From: Thalassospira sp. TSL5-1
Lineage (GTDB): Bacteria > Pseudomonadota > Alphaproteobacteria > Rhodospirillales > Thalassospiraceae
DNA length: 64,000 nt
Assembly: GCF_001907695.1 (NCBI RefSeq)
Contig: NZ_KV880637.1
Coordinates: 124,001-188,000, forward strand
Reading direction: 5' to 3'
Shown here: in pieces, positions 18,678-28,484 of the stretch
Position numbering within the stretch: position 1 is the stretch's first letter
Layout of the letters: every line of letters starts with the position of its first letter
Notes under the pieces: generated by a model
Databases searched by the model: none
The model's input: only the letters and a program-made list of their open reading frames with translations
Told to the model about the DNA's origin: nothing
Made by a program: the position numbers and the translations under genes

Positions 18678-19805
18678 ATGATTTCTGCTGAAAATTCTGC
18701 CGGGCAAACCGGTTCCCCGGTTGTTGTGACACAAACGTCACAGCGTTTTGGCCGCAATACCGTGCTAGAAGCCATTGATCTTGCCGTTGCGCCGGGCGAG
18801 GTGGTTGCGCTGCTGGGCCCGTCGGGCTGCGGTAAAACCACATTGTTGCGGTTACTGGCCGGCCTGTCGCGGCCGACAACGGGCAGCATTCATATTGGGG
18901 ATCAATTGGTGGCCGATGCGTCATCCGGGGCGTTTGTGCCGCCGGAACGGCGCTCCATTGGCATGGTGTTTCAGGATTATGCCCTGTGGCCACATATGAC
19001 GGTGGCGCAAAATGTCGGTTTTCCGCTGGAAATGCAAAATATTGGCCGCGCCGAACGCGACACCCGCATTGCCGGTGCGTTGGAAATGGTCGGGCTGGGC
19101 CATGTGGCAGAGCGCCAGCCAGGCACGCTTTCGGGCGGGCAGCAGCAGCGTGTTGCCCTTGCCCGTGCGATTGTGTCGCGCCCGCGTTTGGTTTTGTTTG
19201 ATGAACCGCTTTCAAACCTGGACCGCGAATTGCGCGAAAGCCTTGTGGTCGATATTGCCGCTCTGTTGCGCAAACTGGGCATGACGGCGGTTTATGTCAC
19301 GCATGATCATGGCGAGGCCTTTGCCATTGCCGATCGTGTCGCCATTCTTCACAGCGGCCATATTTTACAAATTGATGCCCCCGAACAGCTTGTTGGCAAA
19401 CCCGTTTCGCCGCAGGTGGTGGATTTCCTCAAGCTGGGGCTGGTGCTGCCCGCCGAGGTGCAAAATGGCGATCTGGTTATTCGTGGTGGGAAACAGCGCC
19501 TCTCGCCTCCGTCAACACTGATCAATGGCAGTCGTTCTGGTGATTTGTTTTTGCCGCGTGCTGCCCTTCGGGCTGCATCGGGCTCTGGCGGGCCGGAAAA
19601 GGGTAGTGCGATTAGCGGCATCGTGATTCACAGCATGTTTCGCGGTGATGGTTATGCCGTGCAGATGCGGTTTGACCAGAATATCGCAATTGAAATGTTC
19701 AGTGCCACGCGCCTGGGGGACGGCACGGTGCATGACCTTGATATCTCGTGGGATCGGGCCTTTTGGTATCCGCATGATGCGGCACAGGTCCCGTCTCATA
19801 CATAA
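18678..19805 (+). CDS. ABC importer ATP-binding protein, Fbp/iron-spermidine class
   Basis: The ATPase of a binding-protein-dependent importer, 375 residues. Walker A is GPSGCGKTT, the signature LSGGQQQR, Walker B LVLFDEP, and the switch histidine is in VTHDHGEA. About 120 residues after the nucleotide domain form a TOBE-like regulatory tail. It is followed by the binding protein and a fused double permease, the order of FbpABC-type systems. Start ATG at 18678; GACCG upstream is a poor ribosome site. Confidence 0.9.
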   Translation: MISAENSAGQTGSPVVVTQTSQRFGRNTVLEAIDLAVAPGEVVALLGPSGCGKTTLLRLLAGLSRPTTGSIHIGDQLVADASSGAFVPPERRSIGMVFQDYALWPHMTVAQNVGFPLEMQNIGRAERDTRIAGALEMVGLGHVAERQPGTLSGGQQQRVALARAIVSRPRLVLFDEPLSNLDRELRESLVVDIAALLRKLGMTAVYVTHDHGEAFAIADRVAILHSGHILQIDAPEQLVGKPVSPQVVDFLKLGLVLPAEVQNGDLVIRGGKQRLSPPSTLINGSRSGDLFLPRAALRAASGSGGPEKGSAISGIVIHSMFRGDGYAVQMRFDQNIAIEMFSATRLGDGTVHDLDISWDRAFWYPHDAAQVPSHT

Positions 19806-19827
19806 CGTTCAATAGGGGATGACAAAG

Positions 19828-20784
19828 ATGAAAAGCCTGAAAACGGTTCTGCTGGCTGGGTTTGCCTGCCTTGCCCTGACGGGAAATGCAATGGCGCAAA
19901 GTGTGACGGTTTATACTGCCGGTCCGGGGGGATTGATTGAAAAGCTCGCCGCTGGTTTCAAGGATGAAACCGGCATTGATGTGAATGTGTTTCAGGCCAC
20001 CACCGGCAAGGTCATGGCCCGCCTTGAAGCGGAATCCGCCAACCCGGTTGCCGATGTGGTGATTTCGGCATCGTGGAAAACCGCCACCAGCTTTGCCAAA
20101 AAGGACATGCTGCTGGATTACACCAGTGCAAATGCCAAAACCGTGCCCGATTTCCTGAAAGGTCCGGGATATGTCGCCCAGGGTATTTCCGCCCTTGCCA
20201 TTGCCTGGAATCCCAAAAGCGGCACGCCGAAACCGGCCGATTGGTCCGATTTGACCAAGGCGGAATATAAAGACCTGATCACGATGCCAGACCCGGCACA
20301 GTCTGGCTCAGCCTATGAGCTGCTGGCCGCGCTAACCGCCCAGCCGGATTTGGGTTGGAAACTGTTTGAAGGTTTGGCGGCCAATAAAATGATTGTACCC
20401 GGTGCGAACGCCCAGGCCCTGAACCCGGTGTTGCAGGGGGCCAAGGCGGTTGTGTTTGGTGCGGTCGACTATATTGGCCTGTCACAGGCGGCCAAAGGGG
20501 AATCAATCGAGGTGATTTTCCCGAAAAGCGGCACTGTGATTGCCCCGCGTCCGATGATGATTTTAAAAACCTCGTCCCATCAGAACGAAGCCAAAAAATT
20601 CATCGATTACGTTTTGTCCGATGCCGGTCAGGCGATGGTGGCAAAAACCCAGTTGATGCCTGCCCGTTCCGACGTCAAGGCTGACCGTCCGTTGATTGCG
20701 GATCTGAAAATCCTGGAAGTTGATCCGAAAACCGACCGCAAGGCGGTGCTTGATCGCTTCGCCAAGACCTTTGGCATGGAATAA
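19828..20784 (+). CDS. ABC importer periplasmic substrate-binding protein, Fbp-like
   Basis: A 318-residue periplasmic binding protein. The ATG at 19828 has AGGGG about 9 bases upstream; an ATG at 19819 would abut that site. The signal peptide LKTVLLAGFACLALTGNAMA ends before QSVTVYTAG. The fold is that of ferric-binding FbpA relatives, but the adjacent tyrosine pair that holds iron in FbpA is not seen; only single tyrosines such as VDYIG appear. The cargo may therefore be an organic anion or phosphonate-type compound instead of iron. This is inference from residue absence. Confidence 0.85.
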   Translation: MKSLKTVLLAGFACLALTGNAMAQSVTVYTAGPGGLIEKLAAGFKDETGIDVNVFQATTGKVMARLEAESANPVADVVISASWKTATSFAKKDMLLDYTSANAKTVPDFLKGPGYVAQGISALAIAWNPKSGTPKPADWSDLTKAEYKDLITMPDPAQSGSAYELLAALTAQPDLGWKLFEGLAANKMIVPGANAQALNPVLQGAKAVVFGAVDYIGLSQAAKGESIEVIFPKSGTVIAPRPMMILKTSSHQNEAKKFIDYVLSDAGQAMVAKTQLMPARSDVKADRPLIADLKILEVDPKTDRKAVLDRFAKTFGME

Positions 20785-20794
20785 TAGGCCCAAC

Positions 20795-22486
20795 GTGCGC
20801 CTGACACATTTAAAATCACGGGTATTTGGCAACGGCGGCATGATTTTTGCCGCCGTTGCCCCTGTTTTGACCATTCTGGTGGCATTTCCGCTGCTGTTTG
20901 TGGTGTTACAGGCGATTTTTCCCGATATTGCGCGGGGCATTTTTGCCAATCCGTTTTCCCGTTTTGTCGAAACCCTGTTTGACAAACACCTGATCGCCTG
21001 GACGTTAAACACCCTGATGCTGGGTGGCAGTGTGGTGCTGGTCGCGTCCCTGGTGGCGGTGCCGCTGGGCATTTTGCGTGGGCTTTTTCGGGTGCCGTTT
21101 GCCGGGCTGTGGGATGTGGTGTTTTTGGTCCCCTTCACCATTCCGCCCTATATCGCCGCCCTTGGCTGGATCATGGCTTTGCAGCCGCGCGGTTATCTTG
21201 AACAAATCACCGGCGTTAATTTTGGCGGTTTTCTTTTTTCATTTTGGGGCGTTGTGTTTGTCATGACGCTTAATGTTTTTCCGGTTGTTTATTTTGCCGT
21301 TTCGCGCATGGTTTCCTCGATTGGCGGGCGCTACCTTGAGGCCGCGCGTGTTGCGGGCTGCCCGCCGATGCGGTCCTTTTGGCGCATTACCCTGCCTTTG
21401 ACGACGCCGGCGATTGCCGCCAGTCTGCTGCTGGTTTTTGCCATGTCGATCGAGGAATTTGGTACCCCTGCGGCGCTTGCGGCACGTAGCGGTTTTTTAG
21501 TGCTGGTCACGGGTATTGAACAGCGCCTGTCGGATTACCCGATTGATTTGCCCGGGGCTTCGCTGCTGTCGGTTATTTTGGTGGTAATTGCGATGGCGGC
21601 CTTTGTGTTGCAGCATCGCATTGTCTCGCGCCGCGATTTTCAAACCGTGTCGGGCAAACCCGGGGCCAACCGCGCCGCCGAACTGGGCGTGTGGCGCATT
21701 CCGGTTGTGCTGTTTTTTGCCATTATCGGCTTTTTGGGCGCGGTCATGCCGATTTTATCGGTGGTTCTTACGGCCTCGACGCGCACCATTTCGGGCGGGC
21801 TGGCGGCGGATAATTTCTCGACCGAGAATTTTGCCGAAATTTTCGCCAATTCCGGTGGCGCGATGGAGGCCCTGGGTACCAGCCTGTCGCTGGGGCTGGG
21901 CGCGGCGGTTATTACTGGTATTTTGGGCACCATGACGGCCTATGTCGTGGTGCGCCAGCGCACGGTTTCGTCCCGTATTCTCGATTTTCTGACGCTTATG
22001 CCCAACACCATTCCCGGTGTTGTTGTGGCGGTCGGGCTTATTCTGGCGTGGAACCAGCCTTGGCTGCCGGTAACCCCCTATAACACCATCGGTGTTTTGG
22101 TGCTGGCCTATTGCTGCTTGTTGCTGCCTTACCCGGTGCGTTATGCCAATGCAGCCCTGCGTCAGGTCAGTGTCAGCCTGGAGGATGCGGCCCGTGTTGC
22201 CGGGGCAGGCGGGATCAAGGTGTTTTTTCGCATTTTGATGCCATTGATTTTTCCCAGCATTCTGGCCGCTATGCTGCTGGTTTTTGCCGTGGCAGCCCGT
22301 GAACTGGTGGCAACCATATTGTTGGCCCCCATTGGCACCAAGACGGTGGCGCTGTTTATCTGGCGGCAGTTTGAACAGGGATCGGTCGGTATGGGGATGG
22401 CGATGAGTGTCATGGCCATTGCCATAACCATGACCATTCCGGTCGCGGTGGCGATCTGGGCGCGAAAACAGGGGCGTCTGTTCTGA
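20795..22486 (+). CDS. ABC importer double permease, FbpB-like
   Basis: A fused inner-membrane permease of 563 residues with two copies of the binding-protein-dependent transport domain. The EAA loops are YLEAARVAGCPPMRSFWRIT and LEDAARVAGAGGIKVFFRIL. About 12 hydrophobic helices are visible. The GTG at 20795, 10 bases past the binding-protein stop and preceded by AGG, is preferred; reading from farther upstream would overlap the previous gene by 65 bases. It completes the importer with the two upstream genes. Confidence 0.88.
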   Translation: MRLTHLKSRVFGNGGMIFAAVAPVLTILVAFPLLFVVLQAIFPDIARGIFANPFSRFVETLFDKHLIAWTLNTLMLGGSVVLVASLVAVPLGILRGLFRVPFAGLWDVVFLVPFTIPPYIAALGWIMALQPRGYLEQITGVNFGGFLFSFWGVVFVMTLNVFPVVYFAVSRMVSSIGGRYLEAARVAGCPPMRSFWRITLPLTTPAIAASLLLVFAMSIEEFGTPAALAARSGFLVLVTGIEQRLSDYPIDLPGASLLSVILVVIAMAAFVLQHRIVSRRDFQTVSGKPGANRAAELGVWRIPVVLFFAIIGFLGAVMPILSVVLTASTRTISGGLAADNFSTENFAEIFANSGGAMEALGTSLSLGLGAAVITGILGTMTAYVVVRQRTVSSRILDFLTLMPNTIPGVVVAVGLILAWNQPWLPVTPYNTIGVLVLAYCCLLLPYPVRYANAALRQVSVSLEDAARVAGAGGIKVFFRILMPLIFPSILAAMLLVFAVAARELVATILLAPIGTKTVALFIWRQFEQGSVGMGMAMSVMAIAITMTIPVAVAIWARKQGRLF

Positions 22487-22629
22487 TTTTTGATTGGAAA
22501 TATCGGAAAAATTGACCAAATCCGGGTGTTTGGGTGGCTTCGCGCTTGCGCCTTTCTGTCCTTGTCATTACCTTCGCGATGAACTGGTTTCCGTCATCCC
22601 AACGGGCAAGACAACACGAAGGAGCGGTA

Positions 22630-22923
22630 ATGCAATCTGTCCTGATCCTGATAAGCACAGTGATCAAGCTTTATATCTGGTGCTTGATTCTTCAGGCGAT
22701 CCTGAGCTGGCTGGTCGCGTTTAACGTGATTAATACCAGCAACCGTTTCATTTATATGGTCGGTGATTTTCTCTATCGCATTACCGAACCGGCCTTGCGC
22801 CCGATCAGGGCGATATTGCCCAATCTTGGCGGGATCGACCTTTCTCCGATTGTGTTGATTTTGTTGCTGAGTTTTGCGCAGAACCTGCTGTTTGAACTGC
22901 TTGCGCCAATGGTATATGGCTAA
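22630..22923 (+). CDS. YggT family membrane protein
   Basis: A 97-residue protein with two hydrophobic segments flanking the conserved YRITEPALRPIRAILPNLGG loop, diagnostic of YggT. Start at 22630 with AAGGAG 6 bases upstream. The family is widespread; links to osmotic tolerance and to cell division or membrane organization have been described for members, but the molecular role is unclear. It heads the yggT-DUF167-folD row found in many alphaproteobacteria. Confidence 0.88.
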   Translation: MQSVLILISTVIKLYIWCLILQAILSWLVAFNVINTSNRFIYMVGDFLYRITEPALRPIRAILPNLGGIDLSPIVLILLLSFAQNLLFELLAPMVYG

Positions 22924-22950
22924 GGCAGAATTGACGCAGGCGGGCATTTT

Positions 22951-23283
22951 GTGACGATGGCAAAAGCTGCTTATGAAGTTGTGTCAGACGGGCAGCAGGT
23001 AAAGCTGTTTGTGCGGCTAACGCCAAAGGCGTCGCGAAATGGTCTTGGCGGCGTGCAGGAAGATGCCGACGGGCAAAAACGCCTGAAAGCAACGGTGACA
23101 ACCGTACCGGAAAATGGCAAGGCCAATGACGCGCTGATAAAGCTGATGGCAAAGGCCGCGAAATGGCCTAAATCGGCGATTGTTATTGTCAGTGGTCAGA
23201 CGGACCGTAACAAGGTGCTGCTGGTATCGGGTGAGGCAACGCAAATTGTTGCGCAAATAAACCAATGGACGGGCGAGAATTGA
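22951..23283 (+). CDS. DUF167 (YggU) family protein
   Basis: A 110-residue soluble protein with the DUF167 motifs [14 protein letters not shown] and [19 protein letters not shown]. Function is unknown; the small alpha/beta fold is conserved from bacteria to eukaryotes. The start is a GTG at 22951, with GGCGGG 6-7 bases upstream, or an ATG at 22957. folD begins 1 base after its stop, so they share a transcript. Confidence 0.88.
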   Translation: MTMAKAAYEVVSDGQQVKLFVRLTPKASRNGLGGVQEDADGQKRLKATVTTVPENGKANDALIKLMAKAAKWPKSAIVIVSGQTDRNKVLLVSGEATQIVAQINQWTGEN

Positions 23284-23284
23284 T

Positions 23285-24184
23285 ATGAGCAATGCGAAAA
23301 TCATTGATGGCAAGGCATTTGCCGCCAAATTGCGCGGTGACATCACCACCGAAGTTGCCAAACTGAAGGCCGAACACGGGATCGTGCCCGGTCTTGCCGT
23401 GGTTTTGGTGGGCGAAGATCCGGCCAGCCAGGTTTATGTGCGCAACAAGGGCAAGCAGACCATCGAATGCGGCATGAATTCCTATGAACATAAATTGCCC
23501 GCCGCCACCACACAGGAAGATCTGGTTGCCCTGATTACGCAGCTTAACAATGATCCCAAGGTGCATGGCATTCTGTGCCAGTTGCCGGTTCCCAAACATA
23601 TTGATGAAAATGCCGTTCTTGCCGCAATTGACCCGGCCAAGGATGTGGACGGGTTTCACATTATTAATGCTGGTGCGCTGGCAACGGGTGGCGATGGCAT
23701 TGCGCCCTGTACGCCTTATGGCTGCCTGATGTTGCTGAAGGATACGTTGGGTGATTTGTCGGGCAAGCGGGCGGTGGTTGTGGGCCGGTCCAACATCGTT
23801 GGCAAACCGATGGCGCAGTTGTTGCTCAAGGAAAACTGCACCGTGACCATTGCGCATTCGCGCACCCGTGATTTGCCCGAAGAAGTCCGCCGCGCCGATA
23901 TTGTTATCGCCGCCGTTGGCCGCCCGAATATGATCAAGGGTGACTGGATCGGCAAGGGGGCGACGGTGATTGATGTGGGCATCAATCGCATTGAAGGCGA
24001 AAACGGCAAAATGAAACTGGTTGGCGATGTTGACTTTGACAGTGCGGCAGAGGTTGCCGGTGCCATTACCCCGGTTCCCGGCGGTGTCGGCCCGATGACG
24101 ATTGCCTGCCTGCTCAACAACACCCTGATTGCCGCCTGCCGCGCCAATGGTGTGGAAGCCCCCAATCTGGGTTTTGATAGCTAA
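23285..24184 (+). CDS. folD: Bifunctional methylenetetrahydrofolate dehydrogenase/cyclohydrolase
   Basis: Interconverts 5,10-methylene-, methenyl- and 10-formyl-tetrahydrofolate in one-carbon metabolism. The 299-residue protein has the catalytic YVRNKGK (Tyr51, Lys55), the [11 protein letters not shown] motif, the PAKDVDGFH stretch, the NADP-binding [17 protein letters not shown] and the [10 protein letters not shown] signature near the C-terminus. Translational coupling with the DUF167 gene is likely. Confidence 0.97.
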   Translation: MSNAKIIDGKAFAAKLRGDITTEVAKLKAEHGIVPGLAVVLVGEDPASQVYVRNKGKQTIECGMNSYEHKLPAATTQEDLVALITQLNNDPKVHGILCQLPVPKHIDENAVLAAIDPAKDVDGFHIINAGALATGGDGIAPCTPYGCLMLLKDTLGDLSGKRAVVVGRSNIVGKPMAQLLLKENCTVTIAHSRTRDLPEEVRRADIVIAAVGRPNMIKGDWIGKGATVIDVGINRIEGENGKMKLVGDVDFDSAAEVAGAITPVPGGVGPMTIACLLNNTLIAACRANGVEAPNLGFDS

Positions 24185-24213
24185 GCTGTTATCACTGCAA
24201 GATGATGATAAGG

Positions 24214-24244
24214 CGGAGCCGGTGAAAGCGGGCTCCGTTTTTTG
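24214..24244 (+). terminator. Terminator after folD
   Basis: CGGAGCC and GGCTCCG form a 7-bp stem with a 10-base loop, followed directly by TTTTTTGTT. Confidence 0.88.
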
Positions 24245-24379
24245 TTGCCTGCTTTTGGGCGTTTTGCTGTTGTCCATGATGGGAACAAAAACAGAAAACC
24301 AACTGCCAAAATTGTCAGTAGGGTGTGTTAGGATCGCCTCAACAATTTGAAAGATCAGAAAATCTCTTTCGGGGATGCC

Positions 24380-25615
24380 ATGCCTGACCTTAGTACGCCC
24401 AAACCTGTTGCAATCTCGGCACGGCAGGCGCGCCACCTTGCCCTGGCCGGGCAGGGGTTTGAAAAGCCCGATGCGGGTAAAACCGTTGATCGCCGCCGGA
24501 TCATGAAGATGATCCGTAAAACCAATATGCTGCAAATTGACAGTGTGAATGTGTTAAGCCGCGCCCATTACATGCCGGTTTTTTCGCGCCTTGGCATTTA
24601 TGACCGTGATTTGCTGGATCAGTTAAGTTGGGGTACTTCAAAGCAGCGCAAGCTGTTTGAATATTGGGGCCATGAGGCATCGCTGATCCCGGTGGAGGAT
24701 TACCCGCTTTATCGCTGGCGGATGGAGGATGCGCTGAACGGGCAGGGCATGTGGGGCGGCATTGCCCGCACCGCGCGCGAACATCCCGAATTTGTTCGCG
24801 ATATTTTAGAACACCTAGAACGGAAAGGCACGACCGCGGCCAGTGACTTGAATGACGAACCCCGCGAAGGCGGTAGCCAATGGTGGGGCTGGACCAAAAC
24901 CAAAACGGCGATGGAATATTTGTTTTGGAGTGGTCAGGTCATGGCGCGCAAGCGGCGTGGGTCATTTGAACGGGAATATGACCTGCCGCATCGTATTATT
25001 GGCGATATGGCCCATGACCCGGTTCTACCCCGCGATGTGGCCCAGCGTGCCCTGATCGCCAGGGGCATTGTCGCAATGGGGGTTGCTACCCTGGCTGACC
25101 TGCGTAAATATTTCCGCCTGCCAACGGATGATGCCAAGGCGCGGGTGGCTGAAATGGTCGAAAACGGGGATTTACTGCCTGCCAGCGTGGAAGGCTGGAC
25201 GCAGCCAGCCTTTATCGCACCTGATGCCAAAATAAGGCGGCGATCATCGCCCACGGCCCTGATGGTGCCGTTTGACCCGGTGATGTGGGAACGCGACCGG
25301 GTGGAGCGCATTTTTGGCTTTAATTACCGCATCGAAATTTATACCCCGGCGGAAAAGCGCCAATATGGCTATTACGTTTTGCCCTTCATGCTGGAGGGTG
25401 ATTTTGTTGCCCGGGTGGATTTGAAGGCCGATAGGAAGGCAAAGGTTTTGCGGGTGTTTTCGGCCCACGCCGAAGAGGGTTGCGATAACGACATGGTTGC
25501 AGCAGCCCTGCATCACCACCTGTGCCAGCTTGCCGTTTTTTTGGATCTGGAAGATGTGGTGGTGACGGAAATGAACCCGTTTTCCAAACGGCTTGCGGCG
25601 CAAAAACCGGTTTAA
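24380..25615 (+). CDS. YcaQ/AlkX-like winged-helix DNA glycosylase
   Basis: A 411-residue protein of the HTH_42 family. The stretch MLQIDSVNVLSRAHYMPVFSRLG carries the catalytic QxD motif (Gln52, Asp54) of YcaQ enzymes, which unhook interstrand crosslinks; the related AlkZ has QxQ. The region DYPLYRWRMEDAL and the C-terminal PSARRL-like tail (NPFSKRLAAQ) also fit. The ATG at 24380 has GGGGA just upstream; a TTG at 24347 would add 11 residues. It probably acts in repair of bulky alkyl or crosslink lesions. Substrate is inferred from the family. Confidence 0.87.
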   Translation: MPDLSTPKPVAISARQARHLALAGQGFEKPDAGKTVDRRRIMKMIRKTNMLQIDSVNVLSRAHYMPVFSRLGIYDRDLLDQLSWGTSKQRKLFEYWGHEASLIPVEDYPLYRWRMEDALNGQGMWGGIARTAREHPEFVRDILEHLERKGTTAASDLNDEPREGGSQWWGWTKTKTAMEYLFWSGQVMARKRRGSFEREYDLPHRIIGDMAHDPVLPRDVAQRALIARGIVAMGVATLADLRKYFRLPTDDAKARVAEMVENGDLLPASVEGWTQPAFIAPDAKIRRRSSPTALMVPFDPVMWERDRVERIFGFNYRIEIYTPAEKRQYGYYVLPFMLEGDFVARVDLKADRKAKVLRVFSAHAEEGCDNDMVAAALHHHLCQLAVFLDLEDVVVTEMNPFSKRLAAQKPV

Positions 25616-25632
25616 TGGTGTGATGAAAAGCG

Positions 25633-25670
25633 AACGGGGCGCAGGTCCCACAACCACGCCCCGTTCTTTC
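25633..25670. terminator. Hairpin terminator between convergent genes
   Basis: AACGGGGCG and CGCCCCGTT form a perfect 9-bp stem with a 15-base loop; the plus-strand tail is CTTTCCC, only moderately U-rich. It separates the ycaQ-like gene from the convergent polyol operon. Confidence 0.65.
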
Positions 25671-25732
25671 CCTGTTTTGGCCCGATCACAGAAGTTTTTT
25701 AGAACAATGTGATCGCGGGCTTTCCTGCCGCC

Positions 25733-26503
25733 TTACCAGCAGGTATAGCCCCCATCCGCCAAAACAATGGAACCGGTCATCAGGCTTGCCGCGTCGGATG
25801 CCAGAAACAAAACGACGGAAGCTATTTCATGGGTTTCGCCCAGGCGCGCCATCGGGGTGCCGTTGATCCAGGCGTCATACATTTCCGGCTTGGATTTGAC
25901 AAATTCGTTGAGTGGCGTTGCGATATAGGTTGGCGCAACCGCGTTAACACGTACCCCGCGTGCGCCCCATTCGGCCGCCAGCGATTTGGTCAGATGATGA
26001 ACGCCTGCCTTTGAGGCGTTGTAATAGGCCTGTTCCTGCGGCTTATTGACGATAAAGCCGGACATGGAACCGATATTGACGATGGCGCCGCGTTTTTTAT
26101 CCAGCATCTGTTTACCAAATTCGCGACAGCACCAGAAGGTGCCATTCAGGTTGACGTCGATCACATTGCGCCAGTGTTCGTCGGCCACGGTTTCGGCCGG
26201 TGTTTCGGAACGCGCGATACCGGCATTGTTGACCAGAATGTCGATGCCGCCCTGTTCTGCCTGCTTGGCGGCACTGGTGCGGACCTGGTCGGGGTTGGTG
26301 ACATCCATCAAATCGATGCTGGCCTCATAACCCTTCGATTTCAGGTAATCGCGGCCTTCTTCGGCGACTTCGGCGCTGATGTCGCCGATCACCACATGGG
26401 CACCCGCTTCGGCAAGGGCCTCGCAACAGGAAAGGCCAATGGCGCGACCGCCCCCGGTGACATAGGCGCGGCGTCCGGTCAGATCGAACATTTTCAGATA
26501 CAT
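25733..26503 (-). CDS. Short-chain dehydrogenase, probable polyol dehydrogenase
   Basis: An NAD(P)-dependent SDR of 256 residues, last gene of the polyol uptake operon. Seen: nucleotide-binding TGGGRAIG (residues about 16-23), NNAG, the catalytic Ser of GSMSGFIVN and YNASK (Tyr and Lys of the active site). Asp in VVIGDIS after the second strand suggests NAD preference. Context with a SmoE-like transporter suggests oxidation of a sugar alcohol such as sorbitol, arabitol or mannitol to the keto sugar. The exact substrate is not readable. Confidence 0.88.
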   Translation of the reverse strand: MYLKMFDLTGRRAYVTGGGRAIGLSCCEALAEAGAHVVIGDISAEVAEEGRDYLKSKGYEASIDLMDVTNPDQVRTSAAKQAEQGGIDILVNNAGIARSETPAETVADEHWRNVIDVNLNGTFWCCREFGKQMLDKKRGAIVNIGSMSGFIVNKPQEQAYYNASKAGVHHLTKSLAAEWGARGVRVNAVAPTYIATPLNEFVKSKPEMYDAWINGTPMARLGETHEIASVVLFLASDAASLMTGSIVLADGGYTCW

Positions 26504-26596
26504 TTTGATCTCGCAGTTTGGTCGGTGGTCAAAAAGGAAAAAGGCCTGCTATTTTTGGCGTTAGACAGTCCCTGTTCCGGAAATTTGCCGGTTTCC

Positions 26597-27601
26597 TTAG
26601 CGGGAAATGGCTTTATCGTTGGCGTCAAAGCGATGAATGCGGTCAGCATCCGGTGTCAGCCAGATGCGGTCATGTTCGCCAAGCGGCACTTCGCCGGTAG
26701 CCCGGATTGTCATTGGGCCAATATTGTCGGCATTGACATGCAAATAGGTTTCGGCCCCCAGATGCTCGGCAATTTTTACGGTTGCCGCGATGTCGCCGGA
26801 GTCCTGGCTGATGGCAAAATGTTCGGGCCGAATGCCGACACAATGGCAGTCATGTGCCTTGGCATACGCGCCTTCGATGAAGTTCATCTTTGGCGAGCCG
26901 ATGAAACCGGCGACAAATTTGTTGGCCGGGTTGGTATAAAGATCCATCGGCTTGCCAACCTGTTCGACCCGGCCGGCCTGTAACACCACGATTTTGTCGG
27001 CCATGGTCATGGCCTCCACCTGGTCGTGGGTGACGTAAATCATGGTGGTTTTCAGTTCCTGGTGCAGGCCGGTAATTTCCAGGCGCATATTGACGCGCAA
27101 GGCGGCATCCAGGTTGGAAAGGGGTTCGTCAAACAGGAAGGCTGCCGGGTTGCGCACAATGGCACGGCCAATGGCAACGCGCTGGCGTTGCCCACCGGAA
27201 AGTGCGCCGGGGCGACGATCCAGATAGTCGGTCAGATTGAGGATTTTGGCCGCGTTGCGGACTTTTTCCTCGATCACGGCCTTGGATTCACCCGCCATTT
27301 TCAGGCCAAAGGCGATGTTGTTATAAACCGTCATATGCGGATAAAGCGCATAGGACTGAAATACCATCGACAGCCCGCGTTTGGCCGGCGAGGCATCGGC
27401 CATATCGACATCATTGATCATGATTTTGCCGCTGGTGACATCTTCCAGCCCGGCAATCAGGCGCAGCAGGGTGGATTTGCCACAGCCCGACGGGCCGACA
27501 AACACGACAAACTCGCCATCATTGATTTCAAGGTTGACACCGGGAATGACGTCGATATTTCCGAACGTCTTTCGGACATTTTCCAGTCGGATTGCACCCA
27601 T
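26597..27601 (-). CDS. smoK: Polyol ABC transporter ATP-binding protein (SmoK/UgpC class)
   Basis: A carbohydrate-importer ATPase of 334 residues. Walker [11 protein letters not shown]-loop [10 protein letters not shown], signature LSGGQRQR, Walker B AFLFDEP and switch VTHDQVEA are intact. The C-terminal third is a MalK-type TOBE region ([10 protein letters not shown]). It follows the two permease genes and precedes the dehydrogenase. The symbol reflects resemblance of the whole set to smoEFGK of Rhodobacter; orthology is inferred. Confidence 0.9.
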   Translation of the reverse strand: MGAIRLENVRKTFGNIDVIPGVNLEINDGEFVVFVGPSGCGKSTLLRLIAGLEDVTSGKIMINDVDMADASPAKRGLSMVFQSYALYPHMTVYNNIAFGLKMAGESKAVIEEKVRNAAKILNLTDYLDRRPGALSGGQRQRVAIGRAIVRNPAAFLFDEPLSNLDAALRVNMRLEITGLHQELKTTMIYVTHDQVEAMTMADKIVVLQAGRVEQVGKPMDLYTNPANKFVAGFIGSPKMNFIEGAYAKAHDCHCVGIRPEHFAISQDSGDIAATVKIAEHLGAETYLHVNADNIGPMTIRATGEVPLGEHDRIWLTPDADRIHRFDANDKAISR

Positions 27602-27641
27602 TGTGGTGTTCCTTCCTTACATAACTTGAGAATGCTGCGGT

Positions 27642-28475
27642 TTATTTCACCGCGCCAAAGGTCAAACCGCGAACAAGCTGTTTTTGCGAGAACCAGCCAA
27701 CGACCAGGATGGGCGCAACCGCAAGGGTCGATGCTGCCGACAATTTGGCCCAGAACAGCCCTTCGGGGCTGGAATAGGATGCAATAAAAGCGGTCAGCGG
27801 GGCGGCATCAGAGGTTGTCAGGTTCAGGGTCCAGAAGGCTTCGTTCCAGGCCAGAATGATGTTGAGCAGCATGGTCGATGCGATACCGGGAACCGCCATG
27901 GGCAACAGCACAAAGAAAATTTCCTTGGGCAGGGTCGCGCCATCCATTCGGGCGGCTTCAAGGATGTCTTTGGGGATTTCCTTGAAATAGGTGTAAAGCA
28001 TCCAGACCATGATCGGCAGGTTCATCAAAAACAGAACCATGATCAGGCCAAAGCGGCTGTCAAGCAGGCCCCAGTCGCGAAAGACCAGATAGATGGGCAC
28101 CAGCACGCCGACCGGCGGCATCATTTTGGTCGAGAGCATCCAAAGCAGGGTATCCTTGGTGCGTTTGGTCGGGTTAAAGGCCATTGCCCAGGCGCAGGTA
28201 ACGGCAAAAACCAGCCCTATAATTGTGGAACCAAAGGACAGGATGATCGAATTCATGGCGAACTTGAAGTAGTTCGACTGTTCGAGAATCCCGGTATAGT
28301 TTTCCAGCGTCCAGTTAAAATCGAAAAACAGCGGCGGCATATTGACCGCATCAATTTCGGATTTGAAACTGGTCAGCGCCATCCACAGGATGGGGAAGAA
28401 AATGGCCAGGCCAACAATCCAGGCAAAGACAGAATAGGCAATTTTCCCAATGGGTGATTTGAAATTGTTTTCCAT
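27642..28475 (-). CDS. smoG: Polyol ABC transporter permease (SmoG/MalG class)
   Basis: An inner-membrane permease of 277 residues with six predicted helices and the EAA loop LEAARMDGATLPKEIFFVLL. The length and the C-terminal LVRGLTFGAVK match MalG-type subunits. It lies 9 bases after the partner permease and 40 bases before the ATPase gene. Confidence 0.9.
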   Translation of the reverse strand: MENNFKSPIGKIAYSVFAWIVGLAIFFPILWMALTSFKSEIDAVNMPPLFFDFNWTLENYTGILEQSNYFKFAMNSIILSFGSTIIGLVFAVTCAWAMAFNPTKRTKDTLLWMLSTKMMPPVGVLVPIYLVFRDWGLLDSRFGLIMVLFLMNLPIMVWMLYTYFKEIPKDILEAARMDGATLPKEIFFVLLPMAVPGIASTMLLNIILAWNEAFWTLNLTTSDAAPLTAFIASYSSPEGLFWAKLSAASTLAVAPILVVGWFSQKQLVRGLTFGAVK

Positions 28476-28484
28476 TTTCGCCCC

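Noticed and set aside
23189-24535. 448-codon minus-strand frame opposite folD
   Set aside because: Antisense shadow of folD and its neighbours; no family resemblance.
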